64,000 bases of DNA from Sindora glabra (taxonomy: Eukaryota > Streptophyta > Magnoliopsida > Fabales > Fabaceae), in contig CM035232.1 in assembly GCA_020226215.1 (NCBI GenBank), positions 55,127,220 to 55,191,219 on the forward strand, in the 5' to 3' direction. Below the pieces are notes generated by a model. That model was not told the origin of the DNA. It did not search any database and worked only from the letters and a program-made list of their open reading frames with translations. This document shows positions 1 to 10,439 of the stretch, one piece after another; the first letter of the stretch is position 1; every line of letters begins with the position of its first letter. The position numbers and the translations under genes are program-made.

Positions 1-9
1 GTTGCAAAG

Positions 10-237
10 GAAACCGCATCATGGGAAGGCAGAGAGATAAGTTCTGGAAATATGTTGACAGTGAAAATGAGTGCATATTTTGTGAACAGAAAATCTCTGG
101 AGCTTCCAGGATTAAATACCATTTAGCTCAGGTCCCAGGCGGGGGCATTAGTAAATGTCGTGGAGTTCCAGATGACGTCAAAGGTGAAGCAGAATGGGAA
201 ATAAATAATTCTAATTTGGCAAGCGGTTCAACAAAAG
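10..237 (+). pseudogene. Orphan BED zinc-finger exon, first copy
   Basis: This exon encodes a BED-type zinc finger of the kind fused to plant NLR immune receptors. It opens after an AG acceptor at 8-9 and closes at a GTATGT donor at 238, in phase 1. An ATG at 21 starts MGRQRDKFW. The finger shows a C-I-F-C knuckle and, after an F/Y-H-L stretch, a distal Cys. It is nearly identical to the exon at 6005-6292 but lacks 60 in-frame bases (20 codons) near its 3' end. No NB-ARC exon follows for over 6 kb, so I read it as the remnant of a truncated tandem copy. The alternative is that it is an upstream exon of the same gene, giving a receptor with two BED domains. The window edge hides anything upstream. 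The domain call is firm; pseudogene status is not. Confidence 0.6.
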
Positions 238-463
238 GTATGTACCAACATATAGACTTCTAATTTAAGCGTAAGAGAACTAAATAATAACAAAATATTG
301 TTTGAATTGATGAACTCACCACAAATTAACAATAATTATAATATGGAAAAATTACAAAATATTTCCTTTCAATTTTTTAGGATGGTTGAATTTTATTTTC
401 TTCAATTTTGAAAATTTGAGATCACTTCCTTAAATCATACAAAACTTGGAAATAATACCACTG

Positions 464-732
464 TCAACTTAGTTTATTATTTTATTAAATTATATAATTT
501 TTTAAATAAGAATCATAATATTATAGTATGTTATTTTTTTTATTTTTCATAAATAATTTCTTTAGTATATAATTAATAGAAATTAAATTAGATATATAGG
601 ATTTTAATTAAATAATAAAAATGAGTTACAAAAATGAAAAAAAAACTAATATACTATGATATTATAATCATTGTTTAAGAAGTTTATAAAAAATTATATA
701 ATCTGGTAAAATTGTTAATTAAATTGATAGAG
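464..732. repeat. Hairpin MITE-like element
   Basis: About 100 bp at 464-560 is the approximate reverse complement of 620-732, pairing outward to GTCAACTTAG on the left and TTAAATTGAT on the right. A related copy of the right part lies at about 10045-10225, downstream of the intact NLR gene. The size and fold are MITE-like; no target duplication was resolved. Confidence 0.5.
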
Positions 733-1019
733 TATTAATTTTTTCTTGTAAAGTTTAAGAAGATAATTTTTAAATTTGTAAAGTAAAATAGGGTAAAATC
801 CAACAATCCTAAATTAAAAAAATATTTTATATTTTTCTTATAATTATATTGACCCTTTTGAATTATATACACTATAGTACAAATTAGTTAAATAAAACTA
901 TAATAACAAGTTACGTAACTAAACATTTTTTTTAATAATTATCTATCTTAGATTTGATTATTTACCTAGGTAGGATAAGTTTGCAAATCATCTATTTTTC
1001 CAAGATGGACATAATAAAC

Positions 1020-1400
1020 AATAATGTTGTGTTTGATAAGATGAAATGGGAAGAGAGTCAAAAAAGGAAAGAAAACGGTGATGAGAATGAAATAAAATAA
1101 CTATTACATAATTATAATTGATATGATAAAGAATAAAATGAATATTTTATTTTATTTTTATATTTGATACAACAAAATAATATATGAGTGAAATGAAAAA
1201 AGCATAATTAATGACAGTAATATCTTTTTTACAAATATAATAAGTATCTTATTAAAAAATTTAATATTATTGAAATATATGATATGATCAATAATAAAAA
1301 TTAGTATCGTTTAAATTTCATTGTTAAAATTATAATTAACAAAATATTTTCTATGATAAAATCATAAAATTTCTAATATATTAATTTTTTTAAAGAGTAC
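1020..1400 (+). repeat. Dispersed AT-rich repeat, copy 1
   Basis: The stretch runs from the GGAAAGAAAACGG-type purine tract through TATTTTATTTTATTTTTATA to the ATGATAAAATCATAAAA palindromic tail. It recurs at about 1781-2060 and 10440-11045 in the same orientation, so it is a multi-copy element or part of the segmental duplication of this locus. No coding capacity is seen. Confidence 0.5.
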
Positions 1401-1780
1401 AAAAATATTCTATTCTAAATTTTATTATTAAGAATATAATTGTAAAAATATTTTAATAGAGAAATATATGAAAATCAATAATTTTATTATTATTATTATT
1501 AACAAAGTGCAATGTTAAAATACATAAAAAAATATGAGACATGTATGTGTAATAAGTTCATTTCATGAATAATGGAATTGCCCATTTTATTACTTTTGCA
1601 GTTGAAAAGAAATTTTATCATTTGATGGATCAATCATTTTTTAGGAAAAGGACATTCTTATTCCATAGTACAAAACAAACAAAATTTTTAATCATTCTTT
1701 TACACATTCTAATTTTATTATATTTAACCAAATGTACCATTGTTATACTACTAGGGTTCAGGGTTTTGTGTAGATTAATG

Positions 1781-2060
1781 GAAACAAGAATAGGAAAGGA
1801 AATGAGAATGAAATAGCATTTCGTTTTTATGTTTAGTGTAACAAATTTAATAACGTAGGAACATAATGGAAAAAAGTGTAGTTAAAAATAATAATATTCT
1901 TTTTAGAAAAATAATAAATATCTCATTAAATAATTTAATATTATTAGAATATATAAAATAATTAATAGTTAAAATTGTCACAATTTAAATCTTATCATTA
2001 ATATTATAATTAACAAAAAAAATTATAATAAAAGTGTAAAAATTTTAAATTACTAAAAGA
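1781..2060 (+). repeat. Dispersed AT-rich repeat, copy 2
   Basis: This is a shorter, more diverged copy of the repeat at 1020-1400. It has the same order of blocks: purine tract with GAATGAAAT, a TATTTAG-type block, a leucine-free AT block, then ATAATTAACAAAAA. Confidence 0.45.
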
Positions 2061-2334
2061 TGTGGAGGATTCTTGAGATTGTTTGTGTTTTGATGGGACT
2101 ATTATGATAGGCTGGTCTTTTGAGCAATAATTATGGTTCAAATTGGATATTGTATTGTGAGAAAATATTCTTATAGTAATATTTAGAGAAAGTAGTTAAT
2201 GCTAGTTGTCTTTACTTTAATTTTTATTAGCAATTTTTTTGTAAAGAATACAAAAAAGTTATATTTTACTTCACCAAAAAATGTCATATTTTAATAGAGA
2301 AATATTCAAAAAATAATATATAAAAATGTGAGGA

Positions 2335-2352
2335 ATATATATATATATATAA
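2335..2352. repeat. (AT)n microsatellite
   Basis: A short run of AT dinucleotides. Confidence 0.8.
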
Positions 2353-3000
2353 AGACTAATCCATAAATGATGGAATAATTCATTCTATCATTTTTGTTAT
2401 GAAATGGAAATTTTTTTATTTGATGAAATAACTAATCTTTATGGAATGTGCATCTTCATTTTATAGTGCATACTAAATAAAATTTTTTACTATTCTTTTT
2501 CCTATTTCATTTTATTCCATTTTTTCCGGCCAAATATACTTTAGAAATTGGTTGCAAGTAGTGGCAAAGCATTGTAAGGACAAGGGAGGCCATGGCTTCC
2601 TCCACCCTTCCCCCCTAAATTTTTTTACACCTTTGTAATATTATTATATAATTATGTGTCAAATTCTTTTATGTTGTTTAGCCCCCGAAAAATATTTTCA
2701 CTCTTTGTATATTTAAAATATGAAATTTAAAATACATAATTATAATGTTTTGTTAACTCAATAAGATATAGCATAGAGAATATAAAATAATCTTACAAAG
2801 TTGAAGTTCAAAACATTACTTCAAAATTTATTTAAATCACACAAATAAAAAAAGTGAAAAAAACATTAAATAATTTATAGACCAATAATTTTGCTACTTT
2901 ATACGATCTGACTTGTAGAGATATAATATGAATGCCAAATTTTTTGCCTCAATTTAACTTTTATACTTGTAATTTAAATCTCTTAAATAGAGATAAATTC

Positions 3001-5435
3001 TCTATTTCATACAAATAATTGATATGTTAATTAATAATTAATAAATTAATTAATGACTAATAAATCAAATAATAGTTAATACGTTATAACTAATAGTTGA
3101 TAATTTAGTTAATTGTGTAATAAGTATTTCCTAAAATTAGATGTTAAACTAAAATTTTAAAATGACATAAAAAGACGTATTAATAGAAATATATATAAAT
3201 TAAAATAATTTATATTTATTTAAAGGTCAAATTATATTAATATAATTTAAATATTTAACAAAAAAATATAATATTTAGTATTTAATTAATTATATTTTAT
3301 GAATTTATATATACAGGCTTACATAAATTTTATTTTATTATTTTTTATAAGAGAATTATAATTACTTAAAATATAGTTAATTATATTTTATAATATTACA
3401 TAGTAATTTACATACATATTTTTATATATTTAGAGTTTTAAATTAAAATATAATTACATTGAAATTAAATTAATTATATTTAAAAAAAAGGTTTATGATA
3501 TGAAGGGTGCATATATTATGAATTAATAATAAGAATAAAGATAGATTTAAAAATTTTTAAAAAATAATAATTTATAAGTTATAAATTATTCAAAATAATA
3601 TATTAAATTAGAACTTTTTGTTAAATAAGGTAGTATGCAAAACATTTCTTAATACTAACTTATAACTTAGTGATCTAGTTCATTAATTATGTCAATAAGT
3701 TGTAAATTAATTTATTTATTGCATAAAATGGAGTCCTTGACAATAGCGAACAACTCTAACCTCTATAAGCACAAACATAGGCCAACACATTTAAAATTTT
3801 GATCAAATCATGTTTAATTTTTTTAAAAATTATTATTTATTTCAATTCATATCACATATTTTTAATATATTAATATATATTAAATATTTTCATTCTTTTT
3901 TTTTTATCAATTTTTAGACTTTATATATGTTTCAATGTCATTCTATTATCCTTTATTTTTTTCTACCTAACAATGCTACATTTTGATACCATAACAATAT
4001 ATTGAAAATGCTAACTATTTATTTATTTTTGATAGGATTCTCATTTTACAAATTTCTTTCAAATCAATTAATAAAATTTCTAATTGTCAAAGTAATTAAA
4101 TAAATTCATTGAATTGTATCTTATTTTAAAATATGTATACATACATAGTAATAGTAATATTTGAATTTTTTATGTGCATGACTTTATTATATTATTACTT
4201 ATTATTTTAATGTTTATATAAACGAATTTGATTTATATTCAACTAATTAATTTTTTGATGACTAAGAATAAAATGATTGATGATTTTTTTAAGAGGAAAA
4301 TTAGTGATAGAGAAGAGAATAATTTAACCGTAAATTTACTACTAATCATATAATAATTGTTGATGACTTCAAATTCTTGAAAGAATAAATAGATGTGTTT
4401 TTTAATGGAGATAATTTCTAATATGTTCTAATTTAATTGCTTATAATTCACTTTTTCTTAAATTTTTTATAAATGAATAATTATGAAATTATATTTAAAA
4501 TATTTAACAATATATAAAATGCTAAACGCTACATTGAACCATAAATTTTTTTATATTAAAAATGGGATAATATGACATATACCTAAAATGAGTTTCAAAT
4601 CCTTTGGTTTCATTTCGCGTAACAAATAAGTTAACTTAAATCTTATTGATCAGGTCAATAAGTTATAAGTTAATCTTTAAAGGTATTTTTTGTACTAACT
4701 TTTTCTTATTAAAAAAAATAGGTTTTGATTTAACAAGTTTCAAATTCTTTGATTTCATTTCGTGTAACAAATAAGTTAACTTATACCTTATTAATCAGGT
4801 TAATAAATTATAAGTTAATCTCTAAAGGTACTTTTTGTACTAGATTTTTCTTATTAAAAAAAATAGGATTTAATTTAACAAGTTACTTGGAGTAACTTAT
4901 AACTTATAATGTGTTACTTTTTTAAATTTTTTTTAAATTTATTCTTATTATTTTTATTAATTTATGACCTATGTACTTTATAATATAAATTTAAATATTT
5001 TTTATAAAATATAATTAATTTAATTTCAACATAATTATATCCTAATTTTAAATAATAAATATGTAAAAATATGTATGTATATAATTAAGAATATCACAAA
5101 ATATAATTGGTTATATTTTAAGTAATTATAATTTTATTATAAATAATAATAAAATAAAAATTATGTAAATAAATAAATATATAAGTTTATAAAATAAATT
5201 AATTAAATATTAAATATTATATTTTTATTTTAAAATTTTTAATTACGTTAATACAATTTAATTTTTAAATAAATATGAGTTATTTTAATTATATATTTAT
5301 ATCTATTAATATGTCTTTTCATATTATTTTATAATTTTAATTAGTTTAACAGTTAATTTTATGAAACGCTCTTTAAATAATTAGTTAATTTATCAGTTAT
5401 TAACTAATTTATTAGTTATTTGTGTGAAACAAAAT
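3001..5435. repeat. Long inverted-repeat element (2.4 kb)
   Basis: The left arm (about 3001-3735) matches the reverse complement of the right arm (about 4592-5435) block by block over 600-700 bp. Pairs include the ATTTCATACAAATAA / GTTTCACACAAATAA outer ends, the AAAAGAC(G/A)TATTAATAGA block, the TATTTAGTATTTAATTAATT block and the inner AACTTATAACTTA motifs. The loop (about 3735-4592) is plain AT-rich sequence. The right arm is longer because a 145-bp segment is duplicated inside it. The structure suggests a non-autonomous DNA transposon with long terminal inverted repeats (MULE-like) or two copies inserted head to head. I could not find a clear target duplication. Confidence 0.6.
4592..4885 (+). 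repeat. 145-bp tandem duplication in the right arm
   Basis: Two units start at 4592 and 4737, each opening GTTTCAAAT(C/T)CTTTG and running through CATTTCG(C/T)GTAACAAATAAG to a TTATTAAAAAAAATAGG tail. The duplication lies within the inner part of the right inverted-repeat arm. Confidence 0.8.
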
Positions 5436-6004
5436 TTTTATATCCATTAGATTGAATTTTATAAATTTGTTTATATTATTCTGCATTTAATGGTAATATT
5501 TGATTTTCATTCAAAACCTAATTTCAAATGCTATCTCAATATATGTAGCATTATTCTTTAAAAAATATTTTGAATTTGGCCCTCAAAAAATATTAGCCAA
5601 ACTCCATCCTTGGCTGCAAGGGTGGTGGCTTTACAGCGAAGCAGGATGGATCCACTTGCTTCCGCACTGAAAAAATTTAAGTGAATCCTGGTTAGTTTCT
5701 CTATCATCTAATTCAATAAATCACAGCTAAATGGATTCGTCACAGGTAACTATGCGAAATCATGGTTAATATATACTTTAATTGTGTTTAAAATTAAGAG
5801 AATAATTTCGTAATTTGTCGAAAAAATAATAAAAAAATACTGAGAATCTCAACATCATGGAAGCATCAAATTTATATATATATATTCTTTTTTTAGCTGC
5901 AGCATGATATATACTTTAATTGTGTTTAAAATTTTTCATATGGTTTCATGTGAATTTTGTTGATATATTTACATTTATAAATTTGATCTTTTCTTATTGC
6001 AAAG

Positions 6005-6292
6005 GAAAATACGTCATTGGAAGGAAAAGATATGAGTTCTGGGAATATGTTGACAGTGAAAACAAGTGCATATTTTGTGGAGAGAAAATCCCCGGAGCTT
6101 GCAGGGTTAAATTCCATTTAGCTCAGATCCCAGGCGGGGGAACTGGTAAATGTAATGAAGTTCCTGACGAAGTCAAAGCTGCAGCAGAATTGGCATTAAA
6201 TAATTCTAATAAAAGGGTCAAGCAATCTACAACTCCAAATGATTTGGAAGAAAATAACATCAATTCAAATTTGGGAAGCAGTTCAACGAGAG
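6005..6292 (+). CDS. BED zinc-finger exon of the BED-NLR gene
   Basis: This is the N-terminal exon of the resistance-type gene completed at 6851-9579. It encodes a BED finger: aromatic FWEY start, CIFC knuckle, then F-H-L and a distal Cys in GGGTGKC, followed by a hydrophilic linker. It begins after the TTGCAAAG acceptor (AG at 6003-6004) and ends at GTATGT (donor at 6293) in phase 1. The next exon supplies the two missing bases, so frame is kept as Arg-Gly-Glu. BED domains fused to NLRs are thought to act as DNA-binding decoys or signalling modules. The ATG used by the sister exon at 21 is ATT here and no other in-frame Met exists in the exon. Translation must therefore start in an unseen upstream exon, in the retained intron (in-frame ATG at 5920), or downstream. 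Confidence 0.75.
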
Positions 6293-6850
6293 GTATGTAA
6301 CACCATATATACTTTTAATTTAACACGTAATATTAATGCAAATTTTTGAATATGGAAGTGATGTGAAAACACAGAAGTAATTATGAAATGCCTTTTGTTT
6401 TTTCATGGTACTAAGCTAATCATTTTTTTTTCCGTGTGTTGGTCTGTATATTCATAATGGAATCCGCCCTTTTACCAGAGATAATGAAATTATTTAATTA
6501 TTAGATAGTGGGTTAATGATGAGTGATTTAGGTAGCATGCCAAAAGTTCTATGTTCAAACCTCGTCGTCATCAATGTACCCCAAAAAAACAAAAAAGGAA
6601 AGAGAGAAAAATACATTGATTTACTTGTAAAATTTTAGTGAAACCTCTTATCTAATTTCAAAATTTACATAGACTTCCTTTGAAATATAAAATAATGCAA
6701 TTGTTTTGGATTTTTACTTATTGGAGTTTAACCATAGCATATTTTTTGATGGCAAAATACTTAACTTATTATATATTATGTGATTTAAATCTATGATCAT
6801 TTTTTATATATTCTTGATGTTTATTATTTCGTGGTATTCCTTCTTAGCAG
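6293..6850 (+). other. Intron between BED and NB-ARC exons
   Basis: The 558-bp phase-1 intron has a GTATGT donor and a TTCTTAGCAG acceptor. Splicing joins G from the BED exon to GG of the NB-ARC exon, restoring a Gly codon. The intron carries in-frame stops, so retention would truncate the protein after the BED domain. Confidence 0.75.
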
Positions 6851-9579
6851 GGGAAATTGAAGTTGATTTGTTGCCCACAACAGATCTAGTTGAATTTAAA
6901 TATTATAATGAGATATGGGAGTGGCTGATGAGAGATGAGGTTGATGTATCAATTATGGGAGTATGGGGAATGGGAGGAGTGGGGAAGACAGCCTTACTAA
7001 AGAATGTCCACAATGAGCTACTTAAGCTCAATCGTCATGCCATTTGGATCTGTGTCTCAAAATATTACGACATTCAATCACAATATTACGACATTCATCG
7101 GTTACAAAGGGTCATTGCCAAGTCAATTGATGAAAGTATATGGGATGAAGATGACGATGACGTCAAGACGGCAGCAAGGTTGTTGCATGCATTCAGAAAA
7201 ATGAATGAATGTGTTGTGTTTCTAGATGATGTGTGGCATGATATTTCTCTGGAGGATGTGGGGATTCCTCTTAGGAATGATGGAATTAGGATAATTGTTG
7301 CCAGTCGGTTGCTTGATGTTTGCAAACGTATGGGCTGCAAAGATAATATAGTACAGGTGGAGACTCTTGAAGGTTATGGGGAAGATTTTGACTTGTTTTC
7401 AAAGAGCCTCGGAGATGATGTAACTCTTACGAAAGACATGACAGATATAGCAAAAAAGTTGGTACGGCAATGCGGAGGTCTACCCCTAGCAATTATTGCA
7501 ATTGCAAGAAGCATGATAGGAAAGACAGACATTAGAGAGTGGAGGACTACTTTGTCTAAACTAGAAAGAACAGAGATGGACCAACATGATATAAAGCAGT
7601 GTGTATTTCCAGTACTCAAATCTAGCTATGATCGTTTAAATGATACGACATTGCAGGATTGCTTCTTAAGTCTGTCATTATATTTTGAGGATCATCATGA
7701 GTTTCGGAGAGAAGATTTGATAAGAAACTTCGTTGATGAGGGATTGACTGGTGAAAGACGGGGCTTTGAGGCACAATTTGATGAAGCTCACAGTATATTG
7801 AATAAGCTAATAAACAACAGTTTGTTGGTAGAAACAGAGGACAATACTATTCGCTTACATGAATTGGTGCGGGCCATGGCAATAAATATTGGAAAAGAGA
7901 GTCATGGATGCGTGAGCAAGGAAGAGTTACCAGACGAGCGAGAATGGGAAGAGGATTTGCAGAAAGTTTCTTTATTCAATTGTGGAATGGCTGAAATTCC
8001 ATCTGGCATGGCTCCTAATTGTCCAAAACTCTCAACTTTACGTATGCTTTACTCTTTAGTTGAAGTAATTCCAGATAGCTTTTTCACGAACATGCCTGCT
8101 CTCAAGATACTCGATTTGTCATGGAATTCGAGAATCGAAGTTTTGCCTCTGTCAATTTCTAACTTGGAGTGCCTCACTGTTTTGCTGCTGGGTTCGTGTA
8201 AATCACTGCATCTCATTCCTTCATTGGCAAAGTTGAGACATTTGAGAAGGTTGGACCTTTCTAACACTGCAATCACTCAAGTACCTCTAGGTTTTGAGAA
8301 TCTCACCAATCTTAGATGGCTTCATTTGAGCAGAACTGCGGCGATGAAAGCGGAACATCTAGAAAGGCTACCAATGCTGGAAAGCATCGGTGCCACATTC
8401 GTTGATAAGAACGAGTTCAATGCATGCATCCAAATTATAGAGAAAAGAATTAATTCTGGTATGATGCGAGGTTATTCTCTTCGCCTGGTAGGAGATGAGG
8501 AGAGTGTGACTTTTTATGATCACGACGCATACAATATTGATGGTGACAAAGCCATAGAGATTAACGGTGTGGAACATCGTAAACTCCTACTCCCCAGTAA
8601 TATTGATGAGTTGAAAATAATGAATTGCAACCAATGCAGCAGTCTATGTGATGTTCTGTCAATTCAACAAAGTTATAACGCATTGCATATTTCAAAATGC
8701 ACTGTTTATCGTTGCAAAGAGCTTGAATACTTATTTTGTTCATCTAAGCATTGCAACCTCTGCTCTCTCCGCGATCTCAATGAATTAGAGCTTCGGGAAC
8801 TAAACAGCTTAAGTATGCTGTGTAAGGAAAACGAAGTGGGATCATTTTCTCATCTTACAAAGCTGTCAATTTTTGCTTGTGGTGGCATGAAGAAGCTACT
8901 GACACCTAGGATGTCAGCACAACTCCATAACTTGGAGGAAATCCGTGTTGAGTATTGTAGGTCAATGGAAGAGGTATTTTCAACGGAGAGGAACACCAAT
9001 TTTGATGATCGTGGATTGTGGGTACCGGATTTTGATGGTGCGTTGTGGTTGCCGGCGGAGAGGAACACCAATGAAGTGGACATGGATGGCACTACTGTTG
9101 AAGCAATCAATCTCCCCAATTTTGATGATGCGTTGTGGTTGCTGGCGGAGATAGAAGCCAATGAAGTGGACATGGATGAAACTAATGTTGAAGCAATCAA
9201 TCTCCCCAATTTTGATGATGCGTTGGGGTTGCCGGCGGAGATAGAAGCCAATGAAGTGGACATGGATGGCACTAATGTTGAAGAAATCAATCTGCCCAAT
9301 TTGAAATCCGTGTCATTGAGGTGTCTCAATGAACTGACAAGCGAATGTAAAGGAATTATTGTATGCAGTTCTCTCAAGGAATTCTGGATTGTTGATTGTC
9401 CGAAACTGAAATGTGTCCCTCAAACACAGCCGCCTTTTGAGATCCAAGTGCTGGACAGGAATTGTCAAAGAATACAGTTAAGCAATGCAATCTCAAACTG
9501 GAATGCAGTTCTCCAAGATATTGAGCATTTATTATTGTCCGAAACTGGAATGTGTCCCTCAAACACAGCCGCCTTTTAA
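6851..9579 (+). CDS. NB-ARC leucine-rich-repeat immune receptor (main exon)
   Basis: This is the nucleotide-binding and LRR exon of an intracellular immune receptor. In order: P-loop GMGGVGKT (6967-6990), RNBS-A AIWICVS (about 7039-7059), kinase-2 VVFLDDVW (7213-7236; the terminal Trp marks the non-TIR class), RNBS-B IIVASR (about 7291-7308), GGLPLA (7474-7491) and an MHD-equivalent that reads LHE (7855-7863). LRRs run from about 8000, ending in a 30-residue tandem repeat (9028-9297). With the BED exon it gives about 1000 residues, normal for the family. The frame is open upstream to an ATG at 6793, but that lies in the intron; the AG at 6849-6850 and the BED-exon phase support 6851. The last 80 or so bases are a frame-shifted copy of the preceding segment. 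It is the only full-length gene in the window. Confidence 0.92.
9028..9297 (+). repeat. Three 90-bp coding repeats (30 residues each)
   Basis: Units at 9028, 9118 and 9208 each encode a block around FDDALWLPAE...EVDMDGTNVE...INLPN, with a partial unit before them (8998-9027). The related pseudogene has one unit (about 41178-41270), so the array expanded in this gene. Confidence 0.9.
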
Positions 9580-9638
9580 GATCGACGTGCAGTGATGGAC
9601 ATTCTTTATATGTAGCGTGTTTCATGTCATACGACAAT
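9361..9638 (+). repeat. 139-bp direct duplication across the NLR stop codon
   Basis: 9361-9499 and 9500-9638 match closely: TGCAGTTCTC, TTGTCCGAAACTG and TGTCCCTCAAACACAGCCGC occur in both, 139 bp apart. Because 139 is not a multiple of three, the second copy is read in another frame and ends at TAA (9577-9579). In the first copy's frame the second would run on to TGA at 9593-9595, probably the ancestral stop. Confidence 0.88.
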
Positions 9639-10439
9639 CATCTTATTTTACTGTATTTAAGAGAAACGTAAGATACTGCTATTTCCTTTGAATTTATAAG
9701 CAGTACTACAATATTTCCTTTTCTGTTATTGAAATAAGTACAATTAAATTATTGGTCTATAAAATATAAATCCTTTGAATTTTGATTGTAAGACTAAAAC
9801 TAAAAATAAGAACGATTGAATGCTTTTGCATAACGCTAGGAATATCCCTGCTAGGATCAAGATACTGCCTAATCATGCGAAATATGTTATAACATATCAA
9901 TTATTTCATTTTGTTATTTTAATATATTAAATATAATTTAATAATAAAAATATTTAATCTTTTAAAAAAATTGAACTCCTATAACACTAGCCTCTTAGTT
10001 ATTCAACGATGAAAATTGTTGCAATATATAACATATCAATTATTTTATTTTGTTATTTTTTGCAAATAATATCTATACGGTTTTAATTAAATAATAAATA
10101 AGTTGTAAAATTATATGTGAAAAATGATAAAATAAATTAATATATTATAATATTATAATTCTTACTTAAAAAATTTATAAAAAATTATGTAATTTTATAA
10201 AATAGTTAATTAAGTTGATAATGAGTCTTAGTTGAAGTACTTTGCATTTCTCTCTATAATTGTATTGACCCTTTTAAATGATATAAACTATGGTACAAAT
10301 TAGTTAAATAAAACTATAACAACAACCTAGTAATTAAACCTTTTTTTTTTGTAATTATCTAGATTATTTATATTGGCAATATAAGTTTACAAATCATCTA
10401 TTTTTCCAAGGTCAACATACCTAACCTTATATTACATCA

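Larger units (their letters stand above)
264..6004. other. AT-rich repeat-filled spacer between the two BED exons
   Basis: No coding exon is recognisable here. The stretch holds a hairpin repeat (464-732), two copies of a dispersed repeat (about 1020-1400 and 1781-2060) and a large inverted repeat (about 3001-5435). Two short segments with a GGCC-rich core occur near 2575-2640 and 5578-5640. A 25-bp duplication (5768-5792 and 5909-5933) lies just before the second BED exon. The open frame at 1565-1816 is low-complexity and unlike any family I know. Confidence 0.6.

Noticed and set aside
5731..5745. Mini-exon ATG...CAG|GTAACT as the missing first coding exon
   Set aside because: It ends in phase 0, but the BED exon needs an upstream exon ending in phase 1, so the frames do not join.
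6793..6850. ATG at 6793 as the start of the NB-LRR protein
   Set aside because: It lies in the predicted intron and gives an odd hydrophobic leader. The TTCTTAGCAG acceptor at 6850 and matching phase with the BED exon fit better, though use of this ATG in unspliced RNA cannot be excluded.
8850..9377. Long minus-strand open frame over the NLR repeats
   Set aside because: It is the antisense shadow of the 90-bp coding repeats in the LRR exon.
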